Assembly: GCA_963774405.1 (NCBI GenBank)
Contig: CAVZEV010000005.1
Location: 1 to 64,000, forward strand
Direction of reading: 5' to 3'
From: VRUE01 sp963774405
Lineage (GTDB): Bacteria > Actinomycetota > Thermoleophilia > Solirubrobacterales > 70-9
Length of the DNA: 64,000 nucleotides
Shown piece by piece: positions 23,237 to 31,070 of the stretch (its first letter is position 1; the number at the start of each line of letters is the position of its first letter). A program made the position numbers and the translations under genes. The notes below the pieces were generated by a model. That model ran no database searches and had not been told where the DNA came from. It saw only the letters and a program-made list of their open reading frames with translations.

Positions 23237-24277
23237 GTGGCCGCCGAGGCAAACGTCGCCGACCCCGCCGACGGAAGCCCCTGGCGCCTCGCCTGGCGGC
23301 GGTTGCGGCGCGACCGTGTGGCGCTCGCCTTCGGCGCGCTCTTCCTCGTCATCGTCGTCTTCGTCCTCGCCGCCCCGCTCTGGGCCGGCAACGTCGCCCA
23401 CACCGGGCCGGACAAGACCCACACGCTGCAGAAGATCGAGGTCGGCGGCGAACAGCGCGAAGTCGTCAACCGCGAAGGCAGGCCGATCGGGCCACAGTGG
23501 TTCGAAGCGGGCGGCCGCTTCTTCCTCGGCGCCGACGGGCGGCTCGGCCGCGACGAGATGGTGCGGCTGATGTACGGCGGGCGGATCTCGCTCTTCGTCG
23601 GCATCCTCTCCGCCCTGATCACGGTCATCCTGGCGACGCTGCTCGGCCTGATCGCCGGCTACTACCGCGGCTGGCCCGACGCGGTGATCTCGCGGGCGCT
23701 GGACGTCATCTGGGCCTTCCCGGTGATGCTGCTGGCGATCGCCCTGGGCGTCTCCCTCGCGGTCGGCGGCCTGACGATCGGCCCGCTCCACCTCTCCGGC
23801 GGCTCGATCTGGATCCCGATCCTGGTCATCGGCGGCGTCTCGGTCCCCTACATCGCCCGCCCGCTGCGCGGCCAGGTGCTCTCCCTGCGCGAGAAGGAGT
23901 TCGTCGAGGCATCGGTCGCCCAGGGCGCCGGCCCGCTGCGGATCATGTTCGGCGAGCTGCTGCCCAACCTCTCCTCGACGATCATCGTCTTCTTCACCCT
24001 GACGATCGCCAACAACATGCTGCTCGAGGCGGCGCTCTCCTTCCTCGGCGTCGGCGTGCAGCCGCCCAACACCTCCTGGGGCACGATGATCGCCGGCGGC
24101 TTCGACCTGCTGACCAGCGCACCGCTGCTGACGATCCTCCCCAGCGCGATGATCTTCCTCACGGTCCTCTCGGTCAACGTCTTCGGCGACGGCCTGCGCG
24201 ACGCGCTCGACCCCAACTCGAAGCTGCGCCTCGAGGCGCACGCCGGCATGGCCGAGCCGGAGGGGACGGCCGTCTGA
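23237..24277 (+). CDS. Oligopeptide ABC transporter, permease (DppC-like)
   Basis: A 346-aa inner-membrane permease. After the first helix (VALAFGALFLVIVVFVLAAP) comes an extra extracytoplasmic segment of about 70 residues, then five more helices. The cytoplasmic EAA loop is visible as EKEFVEASVAQGAGPLRIMFGELLPN, which contacts the ATPase. The C-terminal block DGLRDALDP is typical of DppC. GTG start. It overlaps the next permease by 1 nt (TGATG). The order binding protein, C-type, B-type, ATPase is the reverse of the usual B before C. Confidence 0.93.
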   Translation: MAAEANVADPADGSPWRLAWRRLRRDRVALAFGALFLVIVVFVLAAPLWAGNVAHTGPDKTHTLQKIEVGGEQREVVNREGRPIGPQWFEAGGRFFLGADGRLGRDEMVRLMYGGRISLFVGILSALITVILATLLGLIAGYYRGWPDAVISRALDVIWAFPVMLLAIALGVSLAVGGLTIGPLHLSGGSIWIPILVIGGVSVPYIARPLRGQVLSLREKEFVEASVAQGAGPLRIMFGELLPNLSSTIIVFFTLTIANNMLLEAALSFLGVGVQPPNTSWGTMIAGGFDLLTSAPLLTILPSAMIFLTVLSVNVFGDGLRDALDPNSKLRLEAHAGMAEPEGTAV

Positions 24278-25233
24278 TGGGGCGCTTCGTGCTCCGGCGG
24301 CTGGTCGGCATGGTCGCGGTGCTGTTCGCGGTCTCGCTGCTGACCTTCCTGATCTTCAACGTGATCCCCAGCTCCGACCCGGCGCAGCGCATCGCGGGCA
24401 AGGCGGCGACGCCGCGCCTGGTCGCCAGCATCAACGAAGAATGGGGCTTCAACGACTCCCTGCCGCAGCAGTACCTGACGATGATGAAGAAGGTCTTCGG
24501 CGGCGACCTCGAATCGTATTTCGGCCGCGAAAACGTCGACGAACGGATCATCGAAGGGATTCCGGCGACCTTCTCGCTCTGCGTCGGCGCGGCGGTGATC
24601 TGGATGTTCTTCGGGATCCTCTTCGGCTACCTCTCGGCGCTCCGGGCCGGCGGCCTGCTCGACCGGGCGCTGACCGTCTTCGCCATTGCCGGAATCTCGG
24701 TGCCGGTCTTCGGGCTCGCCGCGATCTTCCTCATCTACCTCACCTACAAGACCGAAATCCTCCCCTCGGGCGAATACGTCGAATTCGCCGACAGCCCGCT
24801 GGAATGGGCGGAACACCTGATCCTGCCCTGGGTCACCCTGGCGATCGTCAACGTCGGCTTCTACAGCCGCGTGCTGCGCTCAAACATGCTCGACGCGATC
24901 AACGAGGACTACGTGCGCACGGCGCGGGCGAAGGGCCTGAGCGAGCGACGGGTGATGAGCCGCCACGTCCTGCGCAACTCCCTGGTCCCGATCGTCACCC
25001 TCTTCGGCCTCGACTTCGGCGCCCTGCTCGGCGGCGCGATCCTGATCGAAGGCGTCTTCAACATCAACGGGGTCGGCCTCTACGCCTACGAATCGCTGAA
25101 AAACCTCGACCTGCCGCCGATCATGGCGATCGTCCTCTTCGGTGCCTTCTTCGTCGTCCTCTTCAACGCCCTGGTCGACATCGCCTACGCCTGGCTCGAC
25201 CCCCGCGTCCGCCTCGGCACGGAGGCGCGATGA
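24277..25233 (+). CDS. Oligopeptide ABC transporter, permease (DppB-like)
   Basis: A 318-aa permease with six helices. The N-terminus (MGRFVLRRLVGMVAVLFAVS) and the EAA loop (EDYVRTARAKGLSERRVMSR) are diagnostic of DppB, as is the C-terminal block VDIAYAWLDPRVR. ATG overlaps the preceding stop by 1 nt, and its own TGA overlaps the ATPase ATG by 4 nt, so the whole operon is coupled. Confidence 0.94.
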   Translation: MGRFVLRRLVGMVAVLFAVSLLTFLIFNVIPSSDPAQRIAGKAATPRLVASINEEWGFNDSLPQQYLTMMKKVFGGDLESYFGRENVDERIIEGIPATFSLCVGAAVIWMFFGILFGYLSALRAGGLLDRALTVFAIAGISVPVFGLAAIFLIYLTYKTEILPSGEYVEFADSPLEWAEHLILPWVTLAIVNVGFYSRVLRSNMLDAINEDYVRTARAKGLSERRVMSRHVLRNSLVPIVTLFGLDFGALLGGAILIEGVFNINGVGLYAYESLKNLDLPPIMAIVLFGAFFVVLFNALVDIAYAWLDPRVRLGTEAR

Positions 25234-26885
25234 CCCAACCGCTGCTCACGGTCGAGGACCTGCGGGTCTCCTTCAACACCCAGGGCGGGGTCGTGCGGGC
25301 GGTCGAGGGGGTCTCCTTCGCGCTCGCGCCGGGCGAGGTGCTGGCGATCGTCGGCGAGTCGGGCTCGGGCAAGAGCGTCACCGCGCAGACAATCCTCGGC
25401 CTCACCCGCTCGCCCAACGCCGAGATCTCCGGCTCGGCGCGGCTCGGCGAGCAGGAGCTGCTGAGCGCGAGCGAGGCGGAGCTGCGCGAGGTGCGGGGCG
25501 CGCGCGTGGCGATGGTCTTCCAGGACCCGATGACCTCCTTCAACCCCGTCTACACGATCGGCTGGCAGATCGCCGAGGCGATCCGGGCGCACGACGGCGC
25601 GGTGGACAAGTCCGAGGCGCACGAGCGCGCCGCCCGGCTGCTCGACTCGGTCGGCATTCCCGACGCCGCTCAACGAGTCGACGACTACCCGCACCAGTTC
25701 TCGGGCGGGATGCGCCAGCGGGCGATGATCGCGATGGCGCTGGCGCTCGAGCCCGAGATCCTGATCGCCGACGAGCCGACGACGGCGCTCGACGTCACCG
25801 TGCAGGCCCAGATCCTCGCCCTGCTCGAGCGGCTCAACCGCGAGCGCGGCCTGGCGACGATCCTGATCACCCACGACCTCGGCGTCGTCGCCGAGGTCGC
25901 CGACCGGGTGCTGGTGATGCACGAGGGCCGGATCGTCGAGCGCGGCGAGCTCGACCAGGTCTTCTACGCCCCGGCCGACCCCTACACGCGCAAGCTGCTC
26001 GACGCGGTCGTGCGCCTCGACACGGCGCCGCCGCTGCGCGCGCCGCGCGAGGGCGAGCCGCTGCTCGAGGTCACCGACCTGGTCAAGCACTTCCCGGTCA
26101 AGCGCGGCCTCCTCTTCGATCGCGAGGTCGACCGGGTGCGGGCCGTGGACGGCGTCAGCCTCAGCCTGCGCCAGGGCGAGACGCTCGGCCTGGTGGGCGA
26201 GTCGGGCAGTGGCAAGTCGACCCTCTCGCGCACGATCCTGCAGCTGCTGGCGCCGAGCTCGGGCTCGGTGCGCTTCGAGGGCCGCGAGATCGCCGGCCTC
26301 TCGCGGCGCGCGATGCGGCCGCTGCGGCGTGAGATGCAGATGGTCTTCCAGGACCCCTACGCCTCGCTCAACCCGCGCAAGCGGGTCGGCCAGATAGTCG
26401 GCGAGCCGCTGCGCGCGCAGGGCGAGGCGAGCGGCGCCGAGCGGCGGCGCGAGGTGCGCGAGGTGCTCAACCGGGTCGGGCTCTCGCCCGAGCACTACGA
26501 CCGCTTCCCGCACGAGTTCTCCGGCGGCCAGCGACAGCGGATCGGGATCGCCCGGGCGCTGGCGCTGCGGCCGAAGCTGATCGTCGCCGACGAGCCGGTC
26601 TCCGCCCTCGACGTCTCGATCCGCGGCCAGATCCTCGAGCTGCTCGCCGAGCTGCAGGCCGAGTTCGGCCTCACCTACATCTTCGTCGCCCACGACATCG
26701 GCGTCGTCCGCCACGTCTCGGACCGGATCGCGGTGATGCACCGCGGCAAGATCGTCGAGGAGGGCCGGGCGGACCAGGTCTGCGAGCGCCCGGCCGACGC
26801 CTACACCAAGCAGCTGTTGGCGGCGGTGCCGATTCCCGACCCGCGCGAGGCGCGGGCGCGCCGCGAGGCGCTCGGCACGGCCTGA
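25230..26885 (+). CDS. Oligopeptide ABC transporter, fused tandem ATP-binding protein (DppD-DppF)
   Basis: A 551-aa protein with two complete ABC ATPase domains, each equivalent to DppD or DppF, which are usually separate. First domain: Walker A GESGSGKS at 42-49, signature FSGGMRQRAMIAMAL, Walker B ILIADEPTTALDV. Second domain: Walker A again GESGSGKS near 325, signature FSGGQRQRIGIARAL, Walker B LIVADEPVSALDV. It powers import through the preceding permeases. It ends the operon. Confidence 0.95.
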   Translation: MTQPLLTVEDLRVSFNTQGGVVRAVEGVSFALAPGEVLAIVGESGSGKSVTAQTILGLTRSPNAEISGSARLGEQELLSASEAELREVRGARVAMVFQDPMTSFNPVYTIGWQIAEAIRAHDGAVDKSEAHERAARLLDSVGIPDAAQRVDDYPHQFSGGMRQRAMIAMALALEPEILIADEPTTALDVTVQAQILALLERLNRERGLATILITHDLGVVAEVADRVLVMHEGRIVERGELDQVFYAPADPYTRKLLDAVVRLDTAPPLRAPREGEPLLEVTDLVKHFPVKRGLLFDREVDRVRAVDGVSLSLRQGETLGLVGESGSGKSTLSRTILQLLAPSSGSVRFEGREIAGLSRRAMRPLRREMQMVFQDPYASLNPRKRVGQIVGEPLRAQGEASGAERRREVREVLNRVGLSPEHYDRFPHEFSGGQRQRIGIARALALRPKLIVADEPVSALDVSIRGQILELLAELQAEFGLTYIFVAHDIGVVRHVSDRIAVMHRGKIVEEGRADQVCERPADAYTKQLLAAVPIPDPREARARREALGTA

Positions 26886-26934
26886 GATCGGGCGGCGAGC
26901 CATCTGAAGTCCGGCTCGGCAAACTGTCGGTCAG

Positions 26935-27882
26935 GTGAACCTGCCGCTCGAGCCACCGATCAAGCCCCAGCTGGCGCTGACCCGCAAAGAGCTGCCCCTC
27001 GGCGAGGAGTGGGCCTACGAGCAGAAGCTCGACGGCTTCCGCGCGATCGTCTTCGTCGACGGCGACGACTCCTACGTGCAGTCGCGCGGTGGCAAAAACC
27101 TCTCGCGCTACTTCCCCGAGCTGAGCTTCCCGGCCGGGCGCTACGTGCTCGACGGCGAGCTGGTCATCCGCGACGCGGAGGGCAACATCGAGTTCGACGC
27201 CCTGCAGAGCCGCATCCACCCGGCCGAGTCGCGGATCACGCTGCTCTCCAAGGAGATCCCGGCAGGGCTGGTCGCCTTCGACCTGCTCGCCGAGGACGAC
27301 GAGGCGCTGCTGGAGCGGCCCTTCGTCGAGCGCCGGGAGCGGCTGGAGCGGCTGCTCGGCGGCACCCCCGTGGAGACCAGCGAGCTCACCGGCGACACCG
27401 AGCGCGCCGAGGAGTGGCTGCGCCGCACCGAGGGCACGATGGCCAAGCAGCTCGACGCCCCCTACATCCCCGGCAAGCGCAAGGGGATGGCCAAGGTCAA
27501 GCGCGAGCGCACGATCGACTGCGTGGTGATGGGCTGGCGCCCGGGCAAGGAGGAGGGCACGGTCGGCTCGCTGATCCTCGGCCTCTACGACGGCGGCGAG
27601 CTGCGCTCGGTCGGCCACATCTCGGGCTTCAGCCAGGAGACCAAACGCAGCCTGCGCACCCTGCTCGAACCGCTGGAGACCGGCGAGGCCGGCACCGCCG
27701 AGCCGAGCCGCTGGTCCGGCGGCCGCGACCTCGAGTGGATCGCCCTGCGCCCCGAGCTGGTGATCGAGATCGGCTACGACCACGCCGCGGCGGGCCGCAT
27801 CCGCCACGGCGGGCGCTTCCACCGGTTCAGGGACGACAAGGCGCCCGAGGAGTGCCTGTTCTCGGATTTGGACGAGGGCTAG
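26935..27882 (+). CDS. ATP-dependent DNA ligase (LigC/LigD ligase-domain type)
   Basis: A 315-aa single-subunit ligase. The adenylated lysine is K31 in EQKLDGFRA (motif I). Motif III is VLDGELVIRD, motif IV EGTMAKQLDAPY and motif V KVKRERTIDCVVMGWRPG. A C-terminal oligonucleotide-binding domain follows. Such ligases act in repair, often with Ku in end joining; no Ku or polymerase domain is visible nearby. GTG start. The stop overlaps the convergent small gene by 4 bp. Confidence 0.93.
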   Translation: MNLPLEPPIKPQLALTRKELPLGEEWAYEQKLDGFRAIVFVDGDDSYVQSRGGKNLSRYFPELSFPAGRYVLDGELVIRDAEGNIEFDALQSRIHPAESRITLLSKEIPAGLVAFDLLAEDDEALLERPFVERRERLERLLGGTPVETSELTGDTERAEEWLRRTEGTMAKQLDAPYIPGKRKGMAKVKRERTIDCVVMGWRPGKEEGTVGSLILGLYDGGELRSVGHISGFSQETKRSLRTLLEPLETGEAGTAEPSRWSGGRDLEWIALRPELVIEIGYDHAAAGRIRHGGRFHRFRDDKAPEECLFSDLDEG

Positions 27883-28094
27883 GAAGAGCGGCGATCGTCT
27901 TCCGGGCGAACTCTGTCGTCTCGCCTCTCCAGGAAGAGATAGACGCCCATCACAACTGCAAAGGCGCCTAGGGCAAGAAGTTCCACTGCACCTTCGTCGT
28001 CATGGAGCAACGCAAAACCGACTGCCAGTACCAAAGCGCCGAACGCTACGCCGATATTCGCGTTCCTAAAGGTTCTTTTCATCTCCTCAGACAA
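27879..28094 (-). CDS. Small two-helix membrane protein
   Basis: About 71 aa with two hydrophobic helices (IGVAFGALVLAVGFALLH and VELLALGAFAVVMGVYLF) and a charged C-terminal tail (ERRDDRVRPEDDRRSS). Function unknown. The TTG at 28094 is chosen because a ggag ribosome site lies 6-8 nt upstream, whereas the ATG four codons later has the site too close. Convergent with the ligase gene, overlapping it by 4 bp. Confidence 0.7.
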   Translation of the reverse strand: MSEEMKRTFRNANIGVAFGALVLAVGFALLHDDEGAVELLALGAFAVVMGVYLFLERRDDRVRPEDDRRSS

Positions 28095-28273
28095 AATGTT
28101 TCTCCAGAATATCAATGGCCAAGAGCAACAGCCCCAAACCGCCGCCTGCATAGCTGCTTCCGAGGGCCGCTTCCTCTGACCGCGGGCGAGACCGACCCGA
28201 AAGAAAGCTCGCCAACCCGCCCCAATACGAGCAGAAGACTCACAGAGTGTTTTGGGATGGGGTCTCCCTGCCC
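28095..28273. other. Intergenic interval without a recognised gene
   Basis: About 180 bp between two minus-strand genes. A low-GC stretch near 28081-28130 precedes the small membrane protein and may hold its promoter. Nothing else is recognisable. Confidence 0.4.
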
Positions 28274-28732
28274 CTAAGGCAATTCGCCGCTGATCACGTA
28301 GCGGAGAACGGAGATGACTTGATCGGGGGTGCGCGCGGTCGCCTGGGCCGCCCGGTCGACCTCCTTGAGCGCGTGGTCGAGGTCCGGGTCGTGGAGGGTG
28401 ATGATTGGCTTGCCGAGGGCGGCGGCGAAGCCGGCGTCGAAGGCGGCGTTCCATTGGCGGTATTTGTCGCCGAAGCGGACGACGACCACGTCGGCGGCGC
28501 GGATCAGGGTCTGGGTGCGGATCGCGTTGACGCCGGCGCCCATGTGGTCGCGCCAGAACGGCGTCGCCTCCGCGCCCAGCGTCCCGGTCCCGGCGTCGTC
28601 GGAGGCGGCGTGGTCAGTGACCGGCGCCGAGAACTCCACCGGCAGCCCCGCCTCGCGGGCGCCGGCTTCGATCCGCTCCCGCCAATCCGAGTGAATCTCC
28701 CCGGCGAGGTAGACGTTCCATGCCCGCTCCAC
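28274..28732 (-). CDS. ytoQ: YtoQ-family protein (nucleoside deoxyribosyltransferase-like fold)
   Basis: A 152-aa protein matching the YtoQ family: WNVYLAGEIHSDWRERIEAG, FSAPVTDHAASDDAGTGTLG, NAIRTQTLIRAADVVVVRFG and KYRQWNAAFDAGFAAALGKP. The fold resembles nucleoside 2-deoxyribosyltransferases, but activity for this family is not established. GTG start. Minus-strand gene alone between the small membrane protein and palindrome A2. Confidence 0.92.
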   Translation of the reverse strand: MERAWNVYLAGEIHSDWRERIEAGAREAGLPVEFSAPVTDHAASDDAGTGTLGAEATPFWRDHMGAGVNAIRTQTLIRAADVVVVRFGDKYRQWNAAFDAGFAAALGKPIITLHDPDLDHALKEVDRAAQATARTPDQVISVLRYVISGELP

Positions 28733-28751
28733 GCCTCCATCCTAGACCCAG

Positions 28752-28794
28752 ATGTCGCACTTTCTTCCGCTATGCGGCGGGAAGTGCGACATCG
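28752..28794. repeat. Palindrome A2
   Basis: Twelve-bp perfect arms (gatgtcgcactt 28752-28763, aagtgcgacatc 28783-28794) around a 19-nt centre, related to A1 at 1393-1435. One arm position differs from A1 with a compensating change in the other arm. It lies between the divergent ytoQ and MFS genes. Confidence 0.6.
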
Positions 28795-28837
28795 CGTGGC
28801 GAGGGGCTTGGATGCCGGCCCGGCGCGCTAATGTATT

Positions 28838-28851
28838 TGACGTGAACGTAA
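28838..28851. promoter_or_regulatory. Possible MerR-type operator
   Basis: tgacgt-ga-acgtaa is a short imperfect dyad just before the MFS-MerR operon. An aagga ribosome site follows at 28850-28854. Confidence 0.4.
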
Positions 28852-28859
28852 GGAATCGA

Positions 28860-30389
28860 TTGCGGCCTGGGGTTCACGCCGGGCATGAGCACTACAAGTG
28901 GTGGGCTCTGTCCTGCACCAGCCTCGGGATGCTGTTGGTGGCGACCAACTCGGGGACGTTGATCATCGCCCTGCCGGACCTCGAGCGGGCACTCGGGACG
29001 AGCCTGCTGGAACTGGTCTGGGTGATCCTCGCCTACATGATCTCCTCGACCGTGCTGGTCCTCACCGCCGGTCGCCTCTCCGACCTCTTCGGCCGCAAGA
29101 CCGCCTTCGTCGGCGCCTTCGTCCTCTTCGCCGCCGCCTCGCTGGGCGCCGGCTTCGCCGCCGACGGCACGCAGTTGATCCTCTGGCGGATCGTGCAGGG
29201 GATCGGCGGCGCCTTCATCTTCGCCAACGGGCCGGCCCTGGTCACCGACGCCTTCCCGCGCGAGCAGCTCGGCCTGGCGATGGGGACCAACACGATGGTC
29301 GCCGCGATCGGCCTCGTGCTCGGCCCGGTGCTGGGCGGCGCCCTGGTCGCGATCTCCTGGCACTGGGTCTTCTGGTTCAACGTGCCGCTGGCCCTCGCCG
29401 GGGCCGCCTGGGCGGCGCTGATCCTGCGCGAGCTCTCGCGCCGCGACACGATCCGCGGCCTCGACCTCGGCGGCACGCTGACCTTCGTCGTCGGCCTGAC
29501 CGGGCTCGTCTACGGAATCTCACGCGGCGGCATCTCCGGCTGGGACGACACGCTGGTGATCGCCAGCCTCGCCGTCGCCGTCGTGCTGCTGCCGCTGTTC
29601 GTGGAGATCGAGCACCGCGGCAAGGCGCCGATGCTCGACCTCGAGATCTTCCGCAACCGCCTCTTCGCCGCCGCCACCGCCGCTGCCTTCATCAACGGGC
29701 TCTCGCGCTTCGCCCTGATGTTCATCTTCGTCTTCTACTACCAGGGGGCGCAGGGGGACGACCCGATCACGGCCGGGATCAAGCTGGCGCCGATGGCGAT
29801 CGGGATGCTCGTCGCCTCCCCCCTCGCCGGGATCTGGGCCGACCGTCACGGCTCGCGCACGCTGGCGGCGCTGGGCATGCTGGTCACCGCCGCCGGCCTC
29901 GCCCTGATGACGACGCTGCAGGCCGGCTCGCCCTACTGGCAGGGGATGGTCTGGCTGGCCTTGGTCGGGATCGGCTCGGGGATGTTCAACTCGCCCAACA
30001 CGGCGGCGATGATGGGCACGGTGCCGACCGAGCGGCGCGGGATCGCCGCCGGCGCCCGCACGATGCTGCAGAACACCGGCGCGGTGATCTCAATCGCCTT
30101 CGTGCTGGCGATCGTCACCAACGCGATCCCCAAGCAGGTCCTCTTCGCGATCTTCTCCGGCCTCGCCTCGGGCCTGAGCAGCGCCCAGCTCGACCCCTTC
30201 ATCCACAACATGCACACGGCGCTCTGGGTGCTGGCCGCGACCTCGGTGATCGGCGCCGGCGTCTCGCTGTTGCGGCCCCGTCACGACAGCGCCCCAGGCG
30301 AGGTGCAACGCGTTGCGGCTCCCACAGGGCCACAAAACGTTGCACCGGTGGTGGAGGCGATCCGCGAGGAGATCGAGGCGACGCCATGA
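28860..30389 (+). CDS. MFS drug exporter, DHA2 (14-helix) family
   Basis: About 509 aa. Family features: RLSDLFGRKTAF (motif A), GIGGAFIFANGPALVTDAFP and GLVLGPVLGGAL (motif C). About 14 helices. I choose TTG at 28860 because aagga lies 6 nt upstream and the coding frame from here leaves the dyad at 28838-28851 untranslated; GTG at 28842 is the alternative. Its TGA overlaps the MerR ATG by 4 nt, so regulator and exporter are co-expressed. Likely exports the compound sensed by the MerR protein. Confidence 0.92.
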   Translation: MRPGVHAGHEHYKWWALSCTSLGMLLVATNSGTLIIALPDLERALGTSLLELVWVILAYMISSTVLVLTAGRLSDLFGRKTAFVGAFVLFAAASLGAGFAADGTQLILWRIVQGIGGAFIFANGPALVTDAFPREQLGLAMGTNTMVAAIGLVLGPVLGGALVAISWHWVFWFNVPLALAGAAWAALILRELSRRDTIRGLDLGGTLTFVVGLTGLVYGISRGGISGWDDTLVIASLAVAVVLLPLFVEIEHRGKAPMLDLEIFRNRLFAAATAAAFINGLSRFALMFIFVFYYQGAQGDDPITAGIKLAPMAIGMLVASPLAGIWADRHGSRTLAALGMLVTAAGLALMTTLQAGSPYWQGMVWLALVGIGSGMFNSPNTAAMMGTVPTERRGIAAGARTMLQNTGAVISIAFVLAIVTNAIPKQVLFAIFSGLASGLSSAQLDPFIHNMHTALWVLAATSVIGAGVSLLRPRHDSAPGEVQRVAAPTGPQNVAPVVEAIREEIEATP

Positions 30390-30862
30390 GCGCTTCCGAC
30401 GCATCGAAGGGCGAGCTGCGGATCGGCGACGTCGCCAGGCTGGCCGGGACGACGCCGCGGACGATCCGCTACTACGAGGAGATCGGCCTCCTCCCCGCCT
30501 CCGCCGCCCGCGAGCGCGGCGCCCACCGCACCTACGCCGAGGAGGACGTCGAGCGCCTCGCCGACCTGCTCCGCCTCAAGGACCTGCTCGGCCTCTCGCT
30601 CGAGGAGCTGAAGGCTCTGGTCGAGGCCGAGGACGCCCGCGCCGCCCTGCGCCGCGAGTGGGAGACCGGCGTCGATGACCCCGTCCGCCGCCGCCAGATC
30701 CTCGACGAGTCCCTCGGCCACATCGGCCGCCAACTGGACCTCGTCCGCCGTCGCAGAGACGAGATCAGCGCCCTCGAATCAGAGCTGCTCTCCAAACGCA
30801 AGCGGGTCCACTCACGCCTGCGCGAGCTCACCCTTAGCTCAAGCCGGCAAGAGCGTCGGTAG
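30386..30862 (+). CDS. MerR-family transcriptional regulator
   Basis: A 158-aa regulator. The DNA-binding domain is RIGDVARLAGTTPRTIRYYEE with the wing GAHRTYAEEDVERLADLLRL, followed by the dimer helix. The C-terminal effector region is short and lacks obvious metal-binding Cys, suggesting an organic ligand. It is the second gene of an operon with the DHA2 exporter; MerR proteins usually activate from an over-long promoter spacer upstream of the operon. Palindrome C1 begins within its last codons. Confidence 0.94.
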   Translation: MSASDASKGELRIGDVARLAGTTPRTIRYYEEIGLLPASAARERGAHRTYAEEDVERLADLLRLKDLLGLSLEELKALVEAEDARAALRREWETGVDDPVRRRQILDESLGHIGRQLDLVRRRRDEISALESELLSKRKRVHSRLRELTLSSSRQERR

Positions 30863-30925
30863 CTCCTCCCAAAACGCTCGGCGGGAGCCTCGCTGGAGTG
30901 TTTTGGGAGGAGCCACCGACGCTCT
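30851..30925. repeat. Palindrome C1
   Basis: A 75-bp near-perfect palindrome. Outer arms of 22 bp (30851-30872 and 30904-30925, one mismatch) enclose a 30-bp core (30873-30902) that is itself an imperfect dyad. The left arm overlaps the end of the MerR gene. The core recurs inverted in C2 with 29 of 30 matches. Probable terminator hairpin. Confidence 0.82.
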
Positions 30926-30958
30926 CCCAGGCTCCAGAGGCGGATGGGACGGCAGAGA

Positions 30959-31030
30959 AGGGTCGTAGCGGTCTTCAGAAACACTCAAGCGAGGCTCCCG
31001 CCGAGCGTTTCTGAAGACCGCTACGACCCT
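30959..31030. repeat. Palindrome C2
   Basis: A 72-bp palindrome with perfect 20-bp outer arms (30959-30978 and 31011-31030), unrelated in sequence to the outer arms of C1, around a 30-bp core (30980-31009) that is the reverse complement of the C1 core at 29 of 30 positions. It precedes the 3' end of the convergent dCTP deaminase gene. Confidence 0.82.
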
Positions 31031-31070
31031 CCCCCCGCCCCTTGCTCCTCAAAGTGCTTGGAAAGCATCG

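Noticed and set aside
30851..31030. CRISPR array
   Set aside because: Only two palindromic units with opposite cores and no regular spacers or cas genes.
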